Positions 9,666-17,871 of a stretch of DNA of 64,000 bases are shown here, one piece after another. How positions within the stretch are numbered: the stretch's first letter is position 1; every line of letters starts with the position of its first letter. This DNA comes from CAYMZZ01 sp044463125 (lineage in GTDB: Bacteria > Bacteroidota > Bacteroidia > Chitinophagales > Chitinophagaceae). A program made the position numbers and the translations under genes. The stretch covers positions 1-64,000 of the forward strand of contig JBIQMS010000011.1 of assembly GCA_044463125.1 (NCBI GenBank). The letters run 5' to 3'. The notes under the pieces are model-generated. The model was not told where the DNA came from. It saw nothing but the letters and a program-made list of their open reading frames with translations, and searched no databases.

Positions 9666-10223
9666 TCAATTCACTTCCGTCGCAAACACCACTTCCGCAT
9701 CTGTGCTCGATTTAGACGAGTTCACAAGATCGCCCGCTTCTTTATTGGGAGGTATTGCGCCATAGTGGCGAAGGGTTACCGTTACCTGACCGTTGGCGGC
9801 ATTGCCAGTTGTCCAGGTGCTGGTGGTACCCAGGGGCACGCCATTGCCATCGTTGTTGAGGTTGGTAACGGTGATATTGCTGCCGGCACCCACCGTATAG
9901 TAGATGCGGTGTGCATCGTCTTCTTCTTCAATTTCCTCGGTAATGTCTTCGCCCGCAATATCGTTGCGGAAGGCTGCGGAAACATTGTAAGTGGTATTGG
10001 CCGATAAAATGATATCGTCTGTAGTGGGAGCCATGCCACCGGGACCGTCCGGGTCATTGAAGGTAAACACCAGAGCTGTGCCGCCACCGGTTGGTGTAAA
10101 TGTCAACTCCACCGTGGTGATTACTTCTTCTTCATTTTCTTCTCCCTTATCTTTTTCGCAACCAGTGATTACGGTAGCGGATAATAGTGCAATCAGGGAC
10201 CATTTCAAAAATTCAGGTTTCAT
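9666..10223 (-). CDS. Acidic surface lipoprotein of a metal-receptor locus
   Basis: The 185-residue product has a lipoprotein signal (lipobox VITGC, Cys at about 22) followed by an acidic linker KDKGEENEEEVITT. The body is a beta-rich domain with VELTFTPTGGG, and a strongly acidic loop EDITEEIEEEDDAH. Bacteroidota proteins of this kind occur next to TonB receptors and are often labelled type 1 periplasmic-binding-fold proteins, although no such fold is evident. It lies 36 bases downstream of the receptor gene, so it is very likely the last gene of the same transcript. A role in metal capture at the outer membrane is inference from the acidic loop and from the neighbours. Confidence 0.75.
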   Translation of the reverse strand: MKPEFLKWSLIALLSATVITGCEKDKGEENEEEVITTVELTFTPTGGGTALVFTFNDPDGPGGMAPTTDDIILSANTTYNVSAAFRNDIAGEDITEEIEEEDDAHRIYYTVGAGSNITVTNLNNDGNGVPLGTTSTWTTGNAANGQVTVTLRHYGAIPPNKEAGDLVNSSKSSTDAEVVFATEVN

Positions 10224-10259
10224 GTTTTCTTTTTTTAGTTATAGTTAATTGATAGGGTT

Positions 10260-12596
10260 CTAAATATTTTCAAAGGGGATAGTAATACGGAAATTGATAT
10301 TACGTCCCATTTCATCAGTGAAATAACGCATACTGTTCAGGTAATCGCGGTAGGATGTGTTGAGCAAATTGCGCACACCTATGGAAAGCGTGAAGGGTTG
10401 TTTTTTCCAGTGGATGGTGGTGGATGCATTCAAGTGCACCAGCGTATATCCATTTGGTGCTTCTTTATAATCCTGCCTTCCATTACGCTCATCGAGCGTC
10501 CGGCTTTGCCGAAACACGTGTTGCAATTCGGCAGAGAAATAGGTTTTTGTGAGCGTTCTTGAATCATTGAGCTCATAGAGCAATTCCGTGCCCATCCTGT
10601 CGGCAGGCATCAGGATCAGCCAGTCGCGCAGGGTTTTGTTACGCGCGCGCAAAATAGAAGCCCGGCTGGTCCATTGCATACGCGAAAAGGGTATTACTGT
10701 GATGCTCGCATCGAGCCCTGTAAGCACCGCATGGGTTTGCTGATAGCGAATCAGTGGAAATGCGCCCGCGATGGTCAGTACGGGTTCATCCGGTACGGGC
10801 TGGCGATAAATGAAGTCGCGGATATCATTTCGGTAAACCGATACTTCTGCCTGTACAGTGTTATCACTATTTTGGTATTGTAGGGTACCCGTAAGGTTCA
10901 GGGACTTTTCTGTTTCCAGGTTGATATCGCCTTCCTCATAGGTAGCTGTGCCATGATGAATGCCATTGCTGAGTAATTCATTTACATGCGGAGCCCGGCT
11001 GGCCAGCGCGAAATTGATATTTGCTCTCCATTGGGGGCTGAAACGATAGCCGGCATTCAGTGATCCGGCGAGGGTTCCAAAGTCGAACTTATATTCATCA
11101 AAACTGCTGCCGCCACTCAACAGGCGATTGGTTTCGATCTGCTTGAGATCAAATCGCAATCCGCCCTGTAATTCCCATCCATCATAAGCCCATTTCTCCA
11201 TGGCATAAGCACCATATGTATAAGAGCGATAGTTGGGAATGAAATAGCGACCCGCGTATGCATTATCCTGCTGCATGGCCGCCAGCCCGATGGTTCCACT
11301 AAAGTGATTAATGAGCGGTTGTTCCCAACTGAGATCCTGCGAAAATGTGGAAATGCTCAGGTTCAACTGGGGTTCCTTGTTGCTACTGGAGCGGACTATA
11401 TCAAACTCCTTGCGGTTGTTGAATTGTCCGGCCAATTGCAGGTTAAACTTATGGCCGTTGCGGTTCCACTGCGTTTTCGATTTCAGGATATGATGGGTTA
11501 CGTCCTGGTAGGGACGACCAATGCGGTAAGTGTTTTGACCGGTGTACACTGGATCAGGTTCCTCGCGCGCGATGGCATTCTCCAGGTCGGTAATATTGCC
11601 GATATGGGAACCAATGAATATGCCCACTTTGGTATTGAACTGGCTATAGAATAGTTCCGTATTGAAGTTTTCCTTTCTCCATCCCGCAGTGACGGAGAAA
11701 TTCCATTCTTCGCTGCCCGTATTGTTGAGCCGATAACCAGGTGTGCGTGCATTGGCCCCGCGCTTATAGGTTCCCTGCAAGCGGTAACCCAGCGAAGGTA
11801 ATTTCTTTAACCGCTGCTCAAAGATGCCGGAAACAACATACTGCCTGTTGTTGGTAAAATAGCCAGCGTTGACCAGGGCGCTGCGGCCTGCGGTGCTGCG
11901 TAAGGCTTTAGGCTGCACCAGTATCACACCGCCGATGGCATCGCTGCCGTAGCGCAACTCATCCACTCCTTTTATTACGGTCAGTTTGTCGGCGATAAAA
12001 GCGTCAATCTCCGGCGCATGTTCGTTGCCCCATTGCTGTCCTTCCTGGCGAACTCCATTATTAATGGTGAGGATGCGGTTGCTGTGTAATCCATGAATCA
12101 CCGGTTTGGCAATAGTGGAACCTGTTTGCAAAAGTGTGACCCCGTTGATACGGCTCAGCGCTTCGCTGATCGACAGGCCCTGCGCTTCCTCCAGTTTGCG
12201 ACCGCTGAGTTCCTGTTTGAAGCCGGTGGAGGCGATGCCTTTACGGCCTTCGATCACCACTTCTTCGAGCGTATTGCGCGCATGGGGCATAAAAATATCC
12301 ATATGCCGGTCGCGACTGAGGGTTACCTGCATAGTGACCGAATCGCAGCTTACATGCGTTACAAGCAGTGTGTAAGTGCCAGCGCAAAGATTAAAGAACA
12401 CAAAATCGCCCCGATCATCAGTGATGATCTCGCGGTCGAGTTCCAGCAATCGCACGGTTGCGCCGGGCAAGGTCTCTTTGGTGTCCGCATCTTCCACATG
12501 GCCCGAGAGGCGGAGTTGACAGTTTTGCTGCGTGGATGCTTCCTTTGCGACAAATAAGATAAATGTTGCAAAAAGGACAGAAAGAAAATGTTTCAA
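10260..12596 (-). CDS. TonB-dependent receptor, putative metal uptake
   Basis: This is a 778-residue outer-membrane receptor. A signal peptide (1-22) is followed by a carboxypeptidase-regulatory-like domain (about 27-110, GHVEDADTKETLPGATV), a plug (about 125-235, with HGLHSNRILTINNGV and EVVIEGRK, the TonB-box-like stretch before it), then a 22-strand-type barrel ending in NINFRITIPFENI with a terminal aromatic region. The plug phrase with GLHSNRI and NEHAPEID is like that of ZnuD-type zinc receptors. The His/Cys-rich small protein upstream and the acidic lipoprotein downstream support a metal substrate; zinc or copper is inference. The transcript leader carries a short GGACAG/CTGTCC hairpin (around 12632-12653). 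Confidence 0.88.
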   Translation of the reverse strand: MKHFLSVLFATFILFVAKEASTQQNCQLRLSGHVEDADTKETLPGATVRLLELDREIITDDRGDFVFFNLCAGTYTLLVTHVSCDSVTMQVTLSRDRHMDIFMPHARNTLEEVVIEGRKGIASTGFKQELSGRKLEEAQGLSISEALSRINGVTLLQTGSTIAKPVIHGLHSNRILTINNGVRQEGQQWGNEHAPEIDAFIADKLTVIKGVDELRYGSDAIGGVILVQPKALRSTAGRSALVNAGYFTNNRQYVVSGIFEQRLKKLPSLGYRLQGTYKRGANARTPGYRLNNTGSEEWNFSVTAGWRKENFNTELFYSQFNTKVGIFIGSHIGNITDLENAIAREEPDPVYTGQNTYRIGRPYQDVTHHILKSKTQWNRNGHKFNLQLAGQFNNRKEFDIVRSSSNKEPQLNLSISTFSQDLSWEQPLINHFSGTIGLAAMQQDNAYAGRYFIPNYRSYTYGAYAMEKWAYDGWELQGGLRFDLKQIETNRLLSGGSSFDEYKFDFGTLAGSLNAGYRFSPQWRANINFALASRAPHVNELLSNGIHHGTATYEEGDINLETEKSLNLTGTLQYQNSDNTVQAEVSVYRNDIRDFIYRQPVPDEPVLTIAGAFPLIRYQQTHAVLTGLDASITVIPFSRMQWTSRASILRARNKTLRDWLILMPADRMGTELLYELNDSRTLTKTYFSAELQHVFRQSRTLDERNGRQDYKEAPNGYTLVHLNASTTIHWKKQPFTLSIGVRNLLNTSYRDYLNSMRYFTDEMGRNINFRITIPFENI

Positions 12597-12663
12597 GGTA
12601 CCCTTTTTTAAATAGCCAGTAATGGGACAGGCTGAGATGGCTGTCCGCTTTTCTAATCATCCA

Positions 12664-13002
12664 TTACAGGCTGGCAGGGGGACCACGCAGGGCCTGCAGG
12701 CCGCGTTGTGTATGGGGGAGGTTTTCGGGAATGTATACTGAAAGGGCCGACGGATATACCAGTACCTTACCGGTTTCAAAAGATTGTGAGGCAATATAGG
12801 GCGAGGTGAAACAGGCCATCTGGCATTCGCAACTCAGTTGGCTGCCCGCTGTTTCTACTTCGGTGTGCTCAGAGCCAGCAGCAACAGTATGTTCGTGACC
12901 TGTAATCCATTCATGCACAACAGGTTTGGGCATTACACCCAGCAGCAGCAGCGAAGCCAGCATGCCCGCCACCCAAAGCTTTAACCTGTTTTTTCTGTAC
13001 AT
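12664..13002 (-). CDS. Small His/Cys-rich exported protein with C-terminal RGPP motif
   Basis: The 112-residue product has a membrane-spanning or signal helix (LWVAGMLASLLLLGVM), then a segment with HEWITGHEHT, a further HTEVE and the cysteine pattern CECQMAC, and ends LRGPPASL. Short proteins with this His/Cys block and a terminal RGPP, often placed in or near DUF2946, sit beside metal-linked TonB receptors in many genomes. The function is unknown; metal sensing or chaperoning is inference. The frame is open from a TTG at 13017, but the ATG at 13002 is preferred. It is the first gene of the three-gene minus-strand locus, 67 bases before the receptor. Confidence 0.7.
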   Translation of the reverse strand: MYRKNRLKLWVAGMLASLLLLGVMPKPVVHEWITGHEHTVAAGSEHTEVETAGSQLSCECQMACFTSPYIASQSFETGKVLVYPSALSVYIPENLPHTQRGLQALRGPPASL

Positions 13003-13055
13003 AAATAATTTCAACAATGTTGCAAATTAGAGAAAAGGAGAGAAATGGCAAAAGA

Positions 13056-13111
13056 AAGTTTGAAGTTGTAAGTTGCAAGTGGTAAGTAGGAAGTAGCAAG
13101 TAGGAAGTAGT
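13056..13111. repeat. AAGTNNN heptamer array, eight units
   Basis: Eight exact AAGTNNN heptamers (AAGTTTG, AAGTTGT, AAGTTGC, AAGTGGT, AAGTAGG, AAGTAGC, AAGTAGG, AAGTAGT) form the left arm of the gap between the small RGPP protein and GbsR. The gap 13003-13369 has no gene. Confidence 0.9.
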
Positions 13112-13121
13112 TAATTGATAG

Positions 13122-13220
13122 TATCTGCGAAAATCTGCGTCGTAATCTGCGGCCATCTGCGGGAAAAGCACTCCGCACTTGCGAGATGTTGCCAATGCAG
13201 GAAGCTTTTACCGCAACGAA
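13122..13220. repeat. TCTGCG palindromic core element, diverged copy
   Basis: Four TCTGCG motifs are followed by GCGGGAAAAGC (13159-13169) and, after a 34-base spacer, GCTTTTACCGC (13204-13214), which pair at 10 of 11 positions. The spacer contains TCCGCACTT and TGCAGGAAGC, a weaker echo of the TCCTGAACTTT and TGCTGAAGC words of the other two copies. Beyond 13215 lie GCAACG/GCAAAG motifs. Confidence 0.6.
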
Positions 13221-13338
13221 CGCTACGAATGCGCAAAGACCGCGACGAAAGCACTAAAGTGCGAAATTGTTGCTATGGATTGAAGTATCGGTTTTTTAAG
13301 GGTGATATGGTAGCAGTTATTATTCTTTATTTCTGTCA

Positions 13339-13380
13339 ACTTAAAACTTAATACTTACTACTTAAAACTCTAAACTTTAA
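13339..13380. repeat. ACTTNNN heptamer array running into gbsR-like gene
   Basis: Six heptamers (ACTTAAA, ACTTAAT, ACTTACT, ACTTAAA, ACTCTAA, ACTTTAA) form the right arm of the same gap. The stop codon of the GbsR-like gene (13370-13372) lies inside the fifth unit, and the last residues, FKV, are encoded by the array. Confidence 0.9.
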
Positions 13381-13879
13381 ACATCCTCACCAGACTGCTC
13401 ACAAACCAGCTTTCTTCCGCGCGAATGAGGGTATCTAGGGTTTTGTCGGCTTTATTTCCGAGTTTTTTGATGCCGGACACGGTATCTACAAATGCTTTCA
13501 CCTCTTTGTCGCGGCGGTCGCCTTCCACGTTTTCCAGTTTATCGAGCAACTGCAGCATGGGCTCCAGTTCTCTTTTCTTTCGCTCTTTCACGATCTGACG
13601 CACCACTTTCCAGATATCTTTTTCCGCTGCAAAATATTCCTTTCGTTCGCCCGGGAGAATCACGCGGTCAACCAGGCCCCAGTTGATCAGTTCCCGGATA
13701 TTCATGTTCACGTTGCCGCGGCTTACGTTCAGTTCTTCCATGATATCGTCCTGCGTCAGCGGATCCGCATTCACGAGGAGCAGGGCATGTATCTGCGCCA
13801 TGGTGCGGTTAATTCCCCAATGGGTACCAAAAGCACCCCAGCTGCTGATAAATTGTTGACGGGCTTCATTTAGTTTCAT
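13370..13879 (-). CDS. GbsR/MarR-type transcriptional regulator
   Basis: The 169-residue protein has a winged-helix domain: LTQDDIMEELNVSRGNVNMNIRELINWGLVDRV is the helix-turn-helix and wing entry (about residues 38-70), preceded by the dimerisation helix WGAFGTHWGINRTMAQIHALLL. It ends with a long helical C-terminal region. GbsR-type proteins in Bacteroidota are local repressors or sensors of unknown ligand. Its own promoter region contains a perfect dyad TTCAAT-N4-ATTGAA over the -33 box, so autoregulation is likely. The C-terminal four codons and stop come from an intergenic heptamer array, which suggests the original end of the protein may have been different. Confidence 0.88.
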   Translation of the reverse strand: MKLNEARQQFISSWGAFGTHWGINRTMAQIHALLLVNADPLTQDDIMEELNVSRGNVNMNIRELINWGLVDRVILPGERKEYFAAEKDIWKVVRQIVKERKKRELEPMLQLLDKLENVEGDRRDKEVKAFVDTVSGIKKLGNKADKTLDTLIRAEESWFVSSLVRMFKV

Positions 13880-13883
13880 ACGC

Positions 13884-13924
13884 TAAAATTATCGAAATCT
13901 ATGAAACTTTCAATAATAATTGAA
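13884..13924 (-). promoter_or_regulatory. Promoter with operator-like dyad of the GbsR-type gene
   Basis: Reading leftwards, a TTG (13913-13911) is followed after 19 bases by TAATTTTA (13891-13884), close to the Bacteroidota TTTG/TAnnTTTG promoter. The dyad TTCAAT (13909-13914), AATA, ATTGAA (13919-13924) covers the -33 box, the expected place for repression by a MarR-like dimer. Confidence 0.4.
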
Positions 13925-13978
13925 TCTGCTTTATAAAAGAAATGCGGGAAAACCCGCATTTCTTTTATAAAGCAGATT
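13923..13978 (-). terminator. Perfect 26-bp hairpin downstream of PDH E2
   Basis: Positions 13923-13948 and 13953-13978 are exact reverse complements, separated only by AAAA. On the minus strand the G+C core GCGGG-TTTT-CCCGC is followed by ATTTCTTTTATAAAG. It starts 10 bases after the PDH E2 stop, so it is that gene's terminator, but the perfect stem is much longer than a usual one. Confidence 0.8.
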
Positions 13979-13987
13979 GTAGTAAAT

Positions 13988-15637
13988 CTAAACAAGCATA
14001 CGAAGGGGTTCTTCCAGTAATCCCTTCAAAGTTTGCAGGAAGGCCGCTCCGGTAGCGCCATCTACTACGCGGTGGTCGCAGCTCAGGGTTACCTTCATTA
14101 CATTACCGGGAACAATGTTGCCGTTCTTGACAACAGGTACCTGGGCAATGCCACCCACGGCCAGGATGCAGGCATCCGGCGGGTTGATGATGGCGGTGAA
14201 TTCATCGATGCCAAACATACCCAGGTTGGAGATGGTGAAGGTATTGCCTTCCCAATCGGAAGGTTGCAGTTTTTTATCCTTCGCTTTCTGCGCGAATTCT
14301 TTTACTTCGGTTCCTATTTGTGAAAGCGATTTGGTATCGGCATAGCGAACCACGGGTACCAGCAATCCATCTTCCACGGCTACTGCTACGCCGATATTTA
14401 TGTGATGGTTGACCCGGATCTTATCTCCCAGCCAACTACTGTTTACGGCAGGGTGTTGTTTCAATGCAATGGCACAGGCTTTCAGCACCAAATCGTTGAA
14501 GGAGATTTTCACCTTGCTCACCTCATTGAGGCGGGCACGGCTGGCTACCGCCGCATCCATATCAATGGCGATGGTGAGGTAGAAATGCGGTGCGGTGAAT
14601 TTGCTTTCGGCCAGGCGCTTGGCAATTACTTTCCGCATTTGCGATACGGGCACTTCATCGAAGCTGGGCTGCAGGTTAGCTCCGCCGCCGGCGCTGGTTG
14701 CAGCCGCTTTTTGAGGCGCAGCAGCGCTTTCCGCCTTATAATTATCTATATCCGATTTTACAATTCTGCCACCATCACCGGTACCTTTTACGCGGCTGAT
14801 ATCAATACCTTTTTCTGCGGCCAGTTTTTTGGCAAGGGGAGAAGCTTTTACACGTCCATTGGAACTGGAGCTGGTTTCGGTGGCGCTTTCTGCAGTCTCC
14901 GTTTCTTCTTCGGTTGCTGCACTCTCAGGTGCCTCACTCTCCGGAGCGCTTGCGCCCCCGCCTGATTTCGCGGCCGCCACAATGGCGTCCACATCAACCT
15001 TATCTTTTTCACCAATAATGCAAAGCAGGTCGTTCACTGCAATCTTTTCGCCTTTGGCCGCACCCTGATAGAGCAAAGTACCATTCTTGTAGCTTTCCAG
15101 CTCCATGGTGGCTTTGTCGGTTTCAATTTCCGCAAGCACATCTCCTTTTTTCACGGTATCACCCACATTCTTGTTCCAGCCGGCTATTACACCTTCGGTC
15201 ATGGTATCGCTGAGGCGGGGCATCAGCACCACTTCATCCATTTTTGAAATATCAAGGCCCGATTTTGCTGCTGAAGGTGCATTGGCGGATTCCGCTTTTT
15301 TAGCGGGATTTTCTTTGGCTTCTTCCTTCGCCTCTGGCTTTTCTGCCGACGATCCCGTGTTGGCAGAACCATCTTTCAGTAAACCGGAAATGTCTTCACC
15401 GGGATTGCCTATAATAGCCAGCAGGTCATTCACCTGCAGTTTTCCGCCCTTTTCCGTCCCGATATGCAACAAAGTGCCATCCTTGTATGATTCCAGCTCC
15501 ATGGTGGCCTTATCGGTTTCCACTTCTGCCAGTAAGTCGCCTTTTTTTACCTTATCGCCCACTTTTTTATGCCAGGCAGCGATCACACCTTCGGTCATGG
15601 TATCGCTCAGTCGGGGCATTAATATCGATTCAGCCAT
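13988..15637 (-). CDS. pdhC: Pyruvate dehydrogenase E2, dihydrolipoamide acetyltransferase
   Basis: E2 transfers the acetyl group from lipoamide to CoA in the pyruvate dehydrogenase complex. The 549-residue protein has two lipoyl domains, each with ETDKATMELESY (lipoyl-lysines about 43 and 175), separated by Ala/Glu/Lys-rich linkers; a subunit-binding domain (about 265-300, VKASPLAKKLAAEKGIDI); and a catalytic domain with SCDHRVVDG (catalytic His about 522). The motif LMPRLSDTMTEGVI that opens both lipoyl domains is typical of the Bacteroidota enzyme. Neither E1 nor E3 genes are adjacent. The gene is monocistronic by context, ending at the 26-bp hairpin. The symbol is given by function; aceF would be the enterobacterial name. 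Confidence 0.92.
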   Translation of the reverse strand: MAESILMPRLSDTMTEGVIAAWHKKVGDKVKKGDLLAEVETDKATMELESYKDGTLLHIGTEKGGKLQVNDLLAIIGNPGEDISGLLKDGSANTGSSAEKPEAKEEAKENPAKKAESANAPSAAKSGLDISKMDEVVLMPRLSDTMTEGVIAGWNKNVGDTVKKGDVLAEIETDKATMELESYKNGTLLYQGAAKGEKIAVNDLLCIIGEKDKVDVDAIVAAAKSGGGASAPESEAPESAATEEETETAESATETSSSSNGRVKASPLAKKLAAEKGIDISRVKGTGDGGRIVKSDIDNYKAESAAAPQKAAATSAGGGANLQPSFDEVPVSQMRKVIAKRLAESKFTAPHFYLTIAIDMDAAVASRARLNEVSKVKISFNDLVLKACAIALKQHPAVNSSWLGDKIRVNHHINIGVAVAVEDGLLVPVVRYADTKSLSQIGTEVKEFAQKAKDKKLQPSDWEGNTFTISNLGMFGIDEFTAIINPPDACILAVGGIAQVPVVKNGNIVPGNVMKVTLSCDHRVVDGATGAAFLQTLKGLLEEPLRMLV

Positions 15638-15670
15638 TACGCGTCAAATTTTGGCCGAAATTAAGGTAAA

Positions 15671-15859
15671 ATGGTGAAATGGAAGGAATAGCGGAGGGCC
15701 TGGAATGCAGATTTTGATGGCCAGGCTATTATGGAGCAGGAGTTTATCGATCTGCATTATTTCTACACCCTGGTCCTCGAAAGCCTGGGCAGGTGGTCCA
15801 ATATTTATTTCCGGGATATGATATTGCGGCAATTCGGTATTGCCGCCGACAACAACTAA
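15671..15859 (+). pseudogene. Possible remnant of a small gene, interrupted by TAG
   Basis: An ATG at 15671 (M-V-K-W-K-E) meets TAG at 15689-15691, after which the frame stays open to TAA at 15857-15859. An internal ATG at 15731 would give 42 residues. The composition (FIDLHYFYTLVLESLGRW, then IYFRDMILRQFGIAADNN) is protein-like rather than random, and the codons match the genome. I do not recognise the family. It could be a short functional gene from 15731 or the tail of a decayed one. The rest of the 329-base gap shows only a 9-bp repeat near its end. Confidence 0.3.
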
Positions 15860-15939
15860 ACTAGTTAATTGGGATTGGCTAAAGAAAACTGCTTCAGGGG
15901 ATCTCATTCATCCTGTTAATAATAGCAGTAGAATTGATC

Positions 15940-15975
15940 CTATAAACCCTGGTAATCCTAACAATCCTAGTAATC
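15940..15975. repeat. Four 9-bp units overlapping the dnaX stop
   Basis: The units CTATAAACC, CTGGTAATC, CTAACAATC and CTAGTAATC follow one another exactly. The dnaX stop codon (15967-15969) and its last two codons (Asp-Tyr) lie in the fourth unit. Confidence 0.75.
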
Positions 15976-17736
15976 CAGGTCCATCTGTAATCGGTCGCGC
16001 AGCGTCTTGATCAGCGGATACTGTGTAACGAGTTGCTGATATTGCTCTTTCGATGAAAGCGGTATATCTGCGGCTTCGCGCGGGGTTTGGTTTTCTTCAA
16101 CCAGCACCACAAATTGCAGCATGCGGTTTTGGAGCTGTTGCTGCAAAAACTCGAAGAGCTTGTTCCGCTCCTGCTCAATGAACTTTTGCTCAATATTATT
16201 GCTGGTAAATACCTGGAAGCTGTTTGCATCTTCAATATGTAGGCGAGCCAGCTCAAAAGGTTGTGCAGCGGGATTACGGGCGGCCCTGAGCTGTTCCACA
16301 TATCCGGCCCATGCCTCCTGCAATTTTTGCATCTCGAGCGGCTGGTCGGCCACCACTCCTTGGTGTAGCGGATTGCCTTTGAATTGATTGCGGATACCGG
16401 CGAGGCCGGTCAGCTTGCCTGGCACCGAGGGTGTCGGAGTGCTTGCGGGAACGGGTATTTGTGGGCGTGAGGATGGCGCGGGCTCCTGTTTTGCGGCAGG
16501 CTTCGGAGTTTCCGAAACCTTCTTTGCAGATTCCGCTTTTTCTTTGTTGTTGGCAGGAACAATTTGCCTTACCGCGCGGAATGCTACAGGTTTTGCCGAA
16601 TCAATTCGTTTTTTTTTATCCGCATCCGCGGTAATCTCAATGGCCTGCTGCAGATAGCACAATCGGATCAGGGCCAATTCCACGTGCAGGCGTTTATTGC
16701 GCGCTGCTTTATAGTTCAGCTCCGTTTCGCTAAGGATATTGAGTGCGCTGATGAGGAAAGAGGCGGAAACCTGTCTGGCTTTTTCCTGGTATTTGGCGCG
16801 AAAACTCTCCACTACTTCGAGCAGGGCGGCCGCTTTGGCATCTTTACATACCAGCAGATTTCGGATGAATTCCGCGAAACCATTGATCACCAGGTCGCCT
16901 TCAAATCCTTTGCGGTTGATCTGGTCGTAGAGCAATAAAGCACCGGAGAGGTCCTGCGAAATCATGGCATCGAGCAACTGAAAATAATAATCGGCATCCA
17001 GAATATTAAGGTGCTCGAGCGTGTTTCCATAGTTCAGGTGCCCACCGGTAAAGCTCACAATCTTGTCCATGATGCTGAGGGCATCGCGCATACAGCCTTC
17101 ACTTTTTTGCGCAATGATCTGCAGTGCCGGAAGTTCCGCTTCCACTTTTTCCTTATCGCAAATTTCCTGTAGGTGGGTTACCGTATCATTGAGCGTGATG
17201 CGCTTAAAATCGAAAATCTGGCATCGGCTCAGGATGGTGGGGAGAATCTTATGCTTTTCTGTGGTGGCCAGGATAAAGATGGCATAGGGAGGGGGCTCTT
17301 CCAGCGTTTTCAGGAAAGCGTTGAAGGCGGCCTGGCTGAGCATGTGCACCTCATCGATAATATAGACCTTGTATTTTCCCGCCTGTGGCGCAAAACGCAC
17401 CTGCTCCACCAGGCTACGGATATCTTCCACCGAGTTGTTGCTGGCGGCATCCAGTTCATGAATATTCAGCGAAGCGCCATCGTTGAAGGAGGTGCAGGAG
17501 CCGCAGGTATTGCAGGCTTCCGCATCGGCCGTACGGTTTTCGCAATTGATGGTTTTGGCCAGTATCCGGGCACAGGTGGTTTTGCCCACGCCACGGGGAC
17601 CACAAAACAGGAATGCATGCGCCAATTGGTTTTGGCGGATCGCATTTTTGAGGGTGGTGGTAATATGCTCCTGGCCTACTACCGTGTCGAAAGTCTGTGG
17701 CCGGTATTTCCGTGCCGATACTATGAATTTTTCCAT
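15967..17736 (-). CDS. dnaX: DNA polymerase III subunit gamma/tau
   Basis: This is the clamp-loader ATPase of the replisome. The 589-residue protein opens with SARKYRPQTFDTVVGQEH, has Walker A GPRGVGKTT (about 46-54), a zinc knuckle with Cys at about 65, 75, 78 and 81, Walker B IIDEVHMLS, and the sensor LATTEKHKILPTILSRCQ. Residues about 390-450 are a low-complexity Pro/Ala/Lys linker, and the C-terminal domain (about 460-589) is the tau-like polymerase-binding region. No slippery A-run programmed frameshift site was searched exhaustively. The last two codons and stop coincide with a 9-bp repeat array. Confidence 0.93.
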   Translation of the reverse strand: MEKFIVSARKYRPQTFDTVVGQEHITTTLKNAIRQNQLAHAFLFCGPRGVGKTTCARILAKTINCENRTADAEACNTCGSCTSFNDGASLNIHELDAASNNSVEDIRSLVEQVRFAPQAGKYKVYIIDEVHMLSQAAFNAFLKTLEEPPPYAIFILATTEKHKILPTILSRCQIFDFKRITLNDTVTHLQEICDKEKVEAELPALQIIAQKSEGCMRDALSIMDKIVSFTGGHLNYGNTLEHLNILDADYYFQLLDAMISQDLSGALLLYDQINRKGFEGDLVINGFAEFIRNLLVCKDAKAAALLEVVESFRAKYQEKARQVSASFLISALNILSETELNYKAARNKRLHVELALIRLCYLQQAIEITADADKKKRIDSAKPVAFRAVRQIVPANNKEKAESAKKVSETPKPAAKQEPAPSSRPQIPVPASTPTPSVPGKLTGLAGIRNQFKGNPLHQGVVADQPLEMQKLQEAWAGYVEQLRAARNPAAQPFELARLHIEDANSFQVFTSNNIEQKFIEQERNKLFEFLQQQLQNRMLQFVVLVEENQTPREAADIPLSSKEQYQQLVTQYPLIKTLRDRLQMDLDY

Positions 17737-17871
17737 ACCAACGTGGTAAAATTAGCGGAATTGGCCGAATTACCCGGCCTGGTTCCGGATATCCTTGCTG
17801 GCAGCCATTAATATTACTTACCCAACCGAATCAGAATTATCGAATTACCTTGCAGTATATTTTCCGGATTC

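Noticed and set aside
12630..12660. TPP riboswitch because of a CTGAGA motif
   Set aside because: The motif is on the + strand whereas the genes are on the minus strand, and the other conserved parts of the riboswitch are missing.
15644..15907. 87-codon frame on the minus strand upstream of PDH E2
   Set aside because: It is opposite the better-composed + strand frame, shows no recognisable motif and has no leader.
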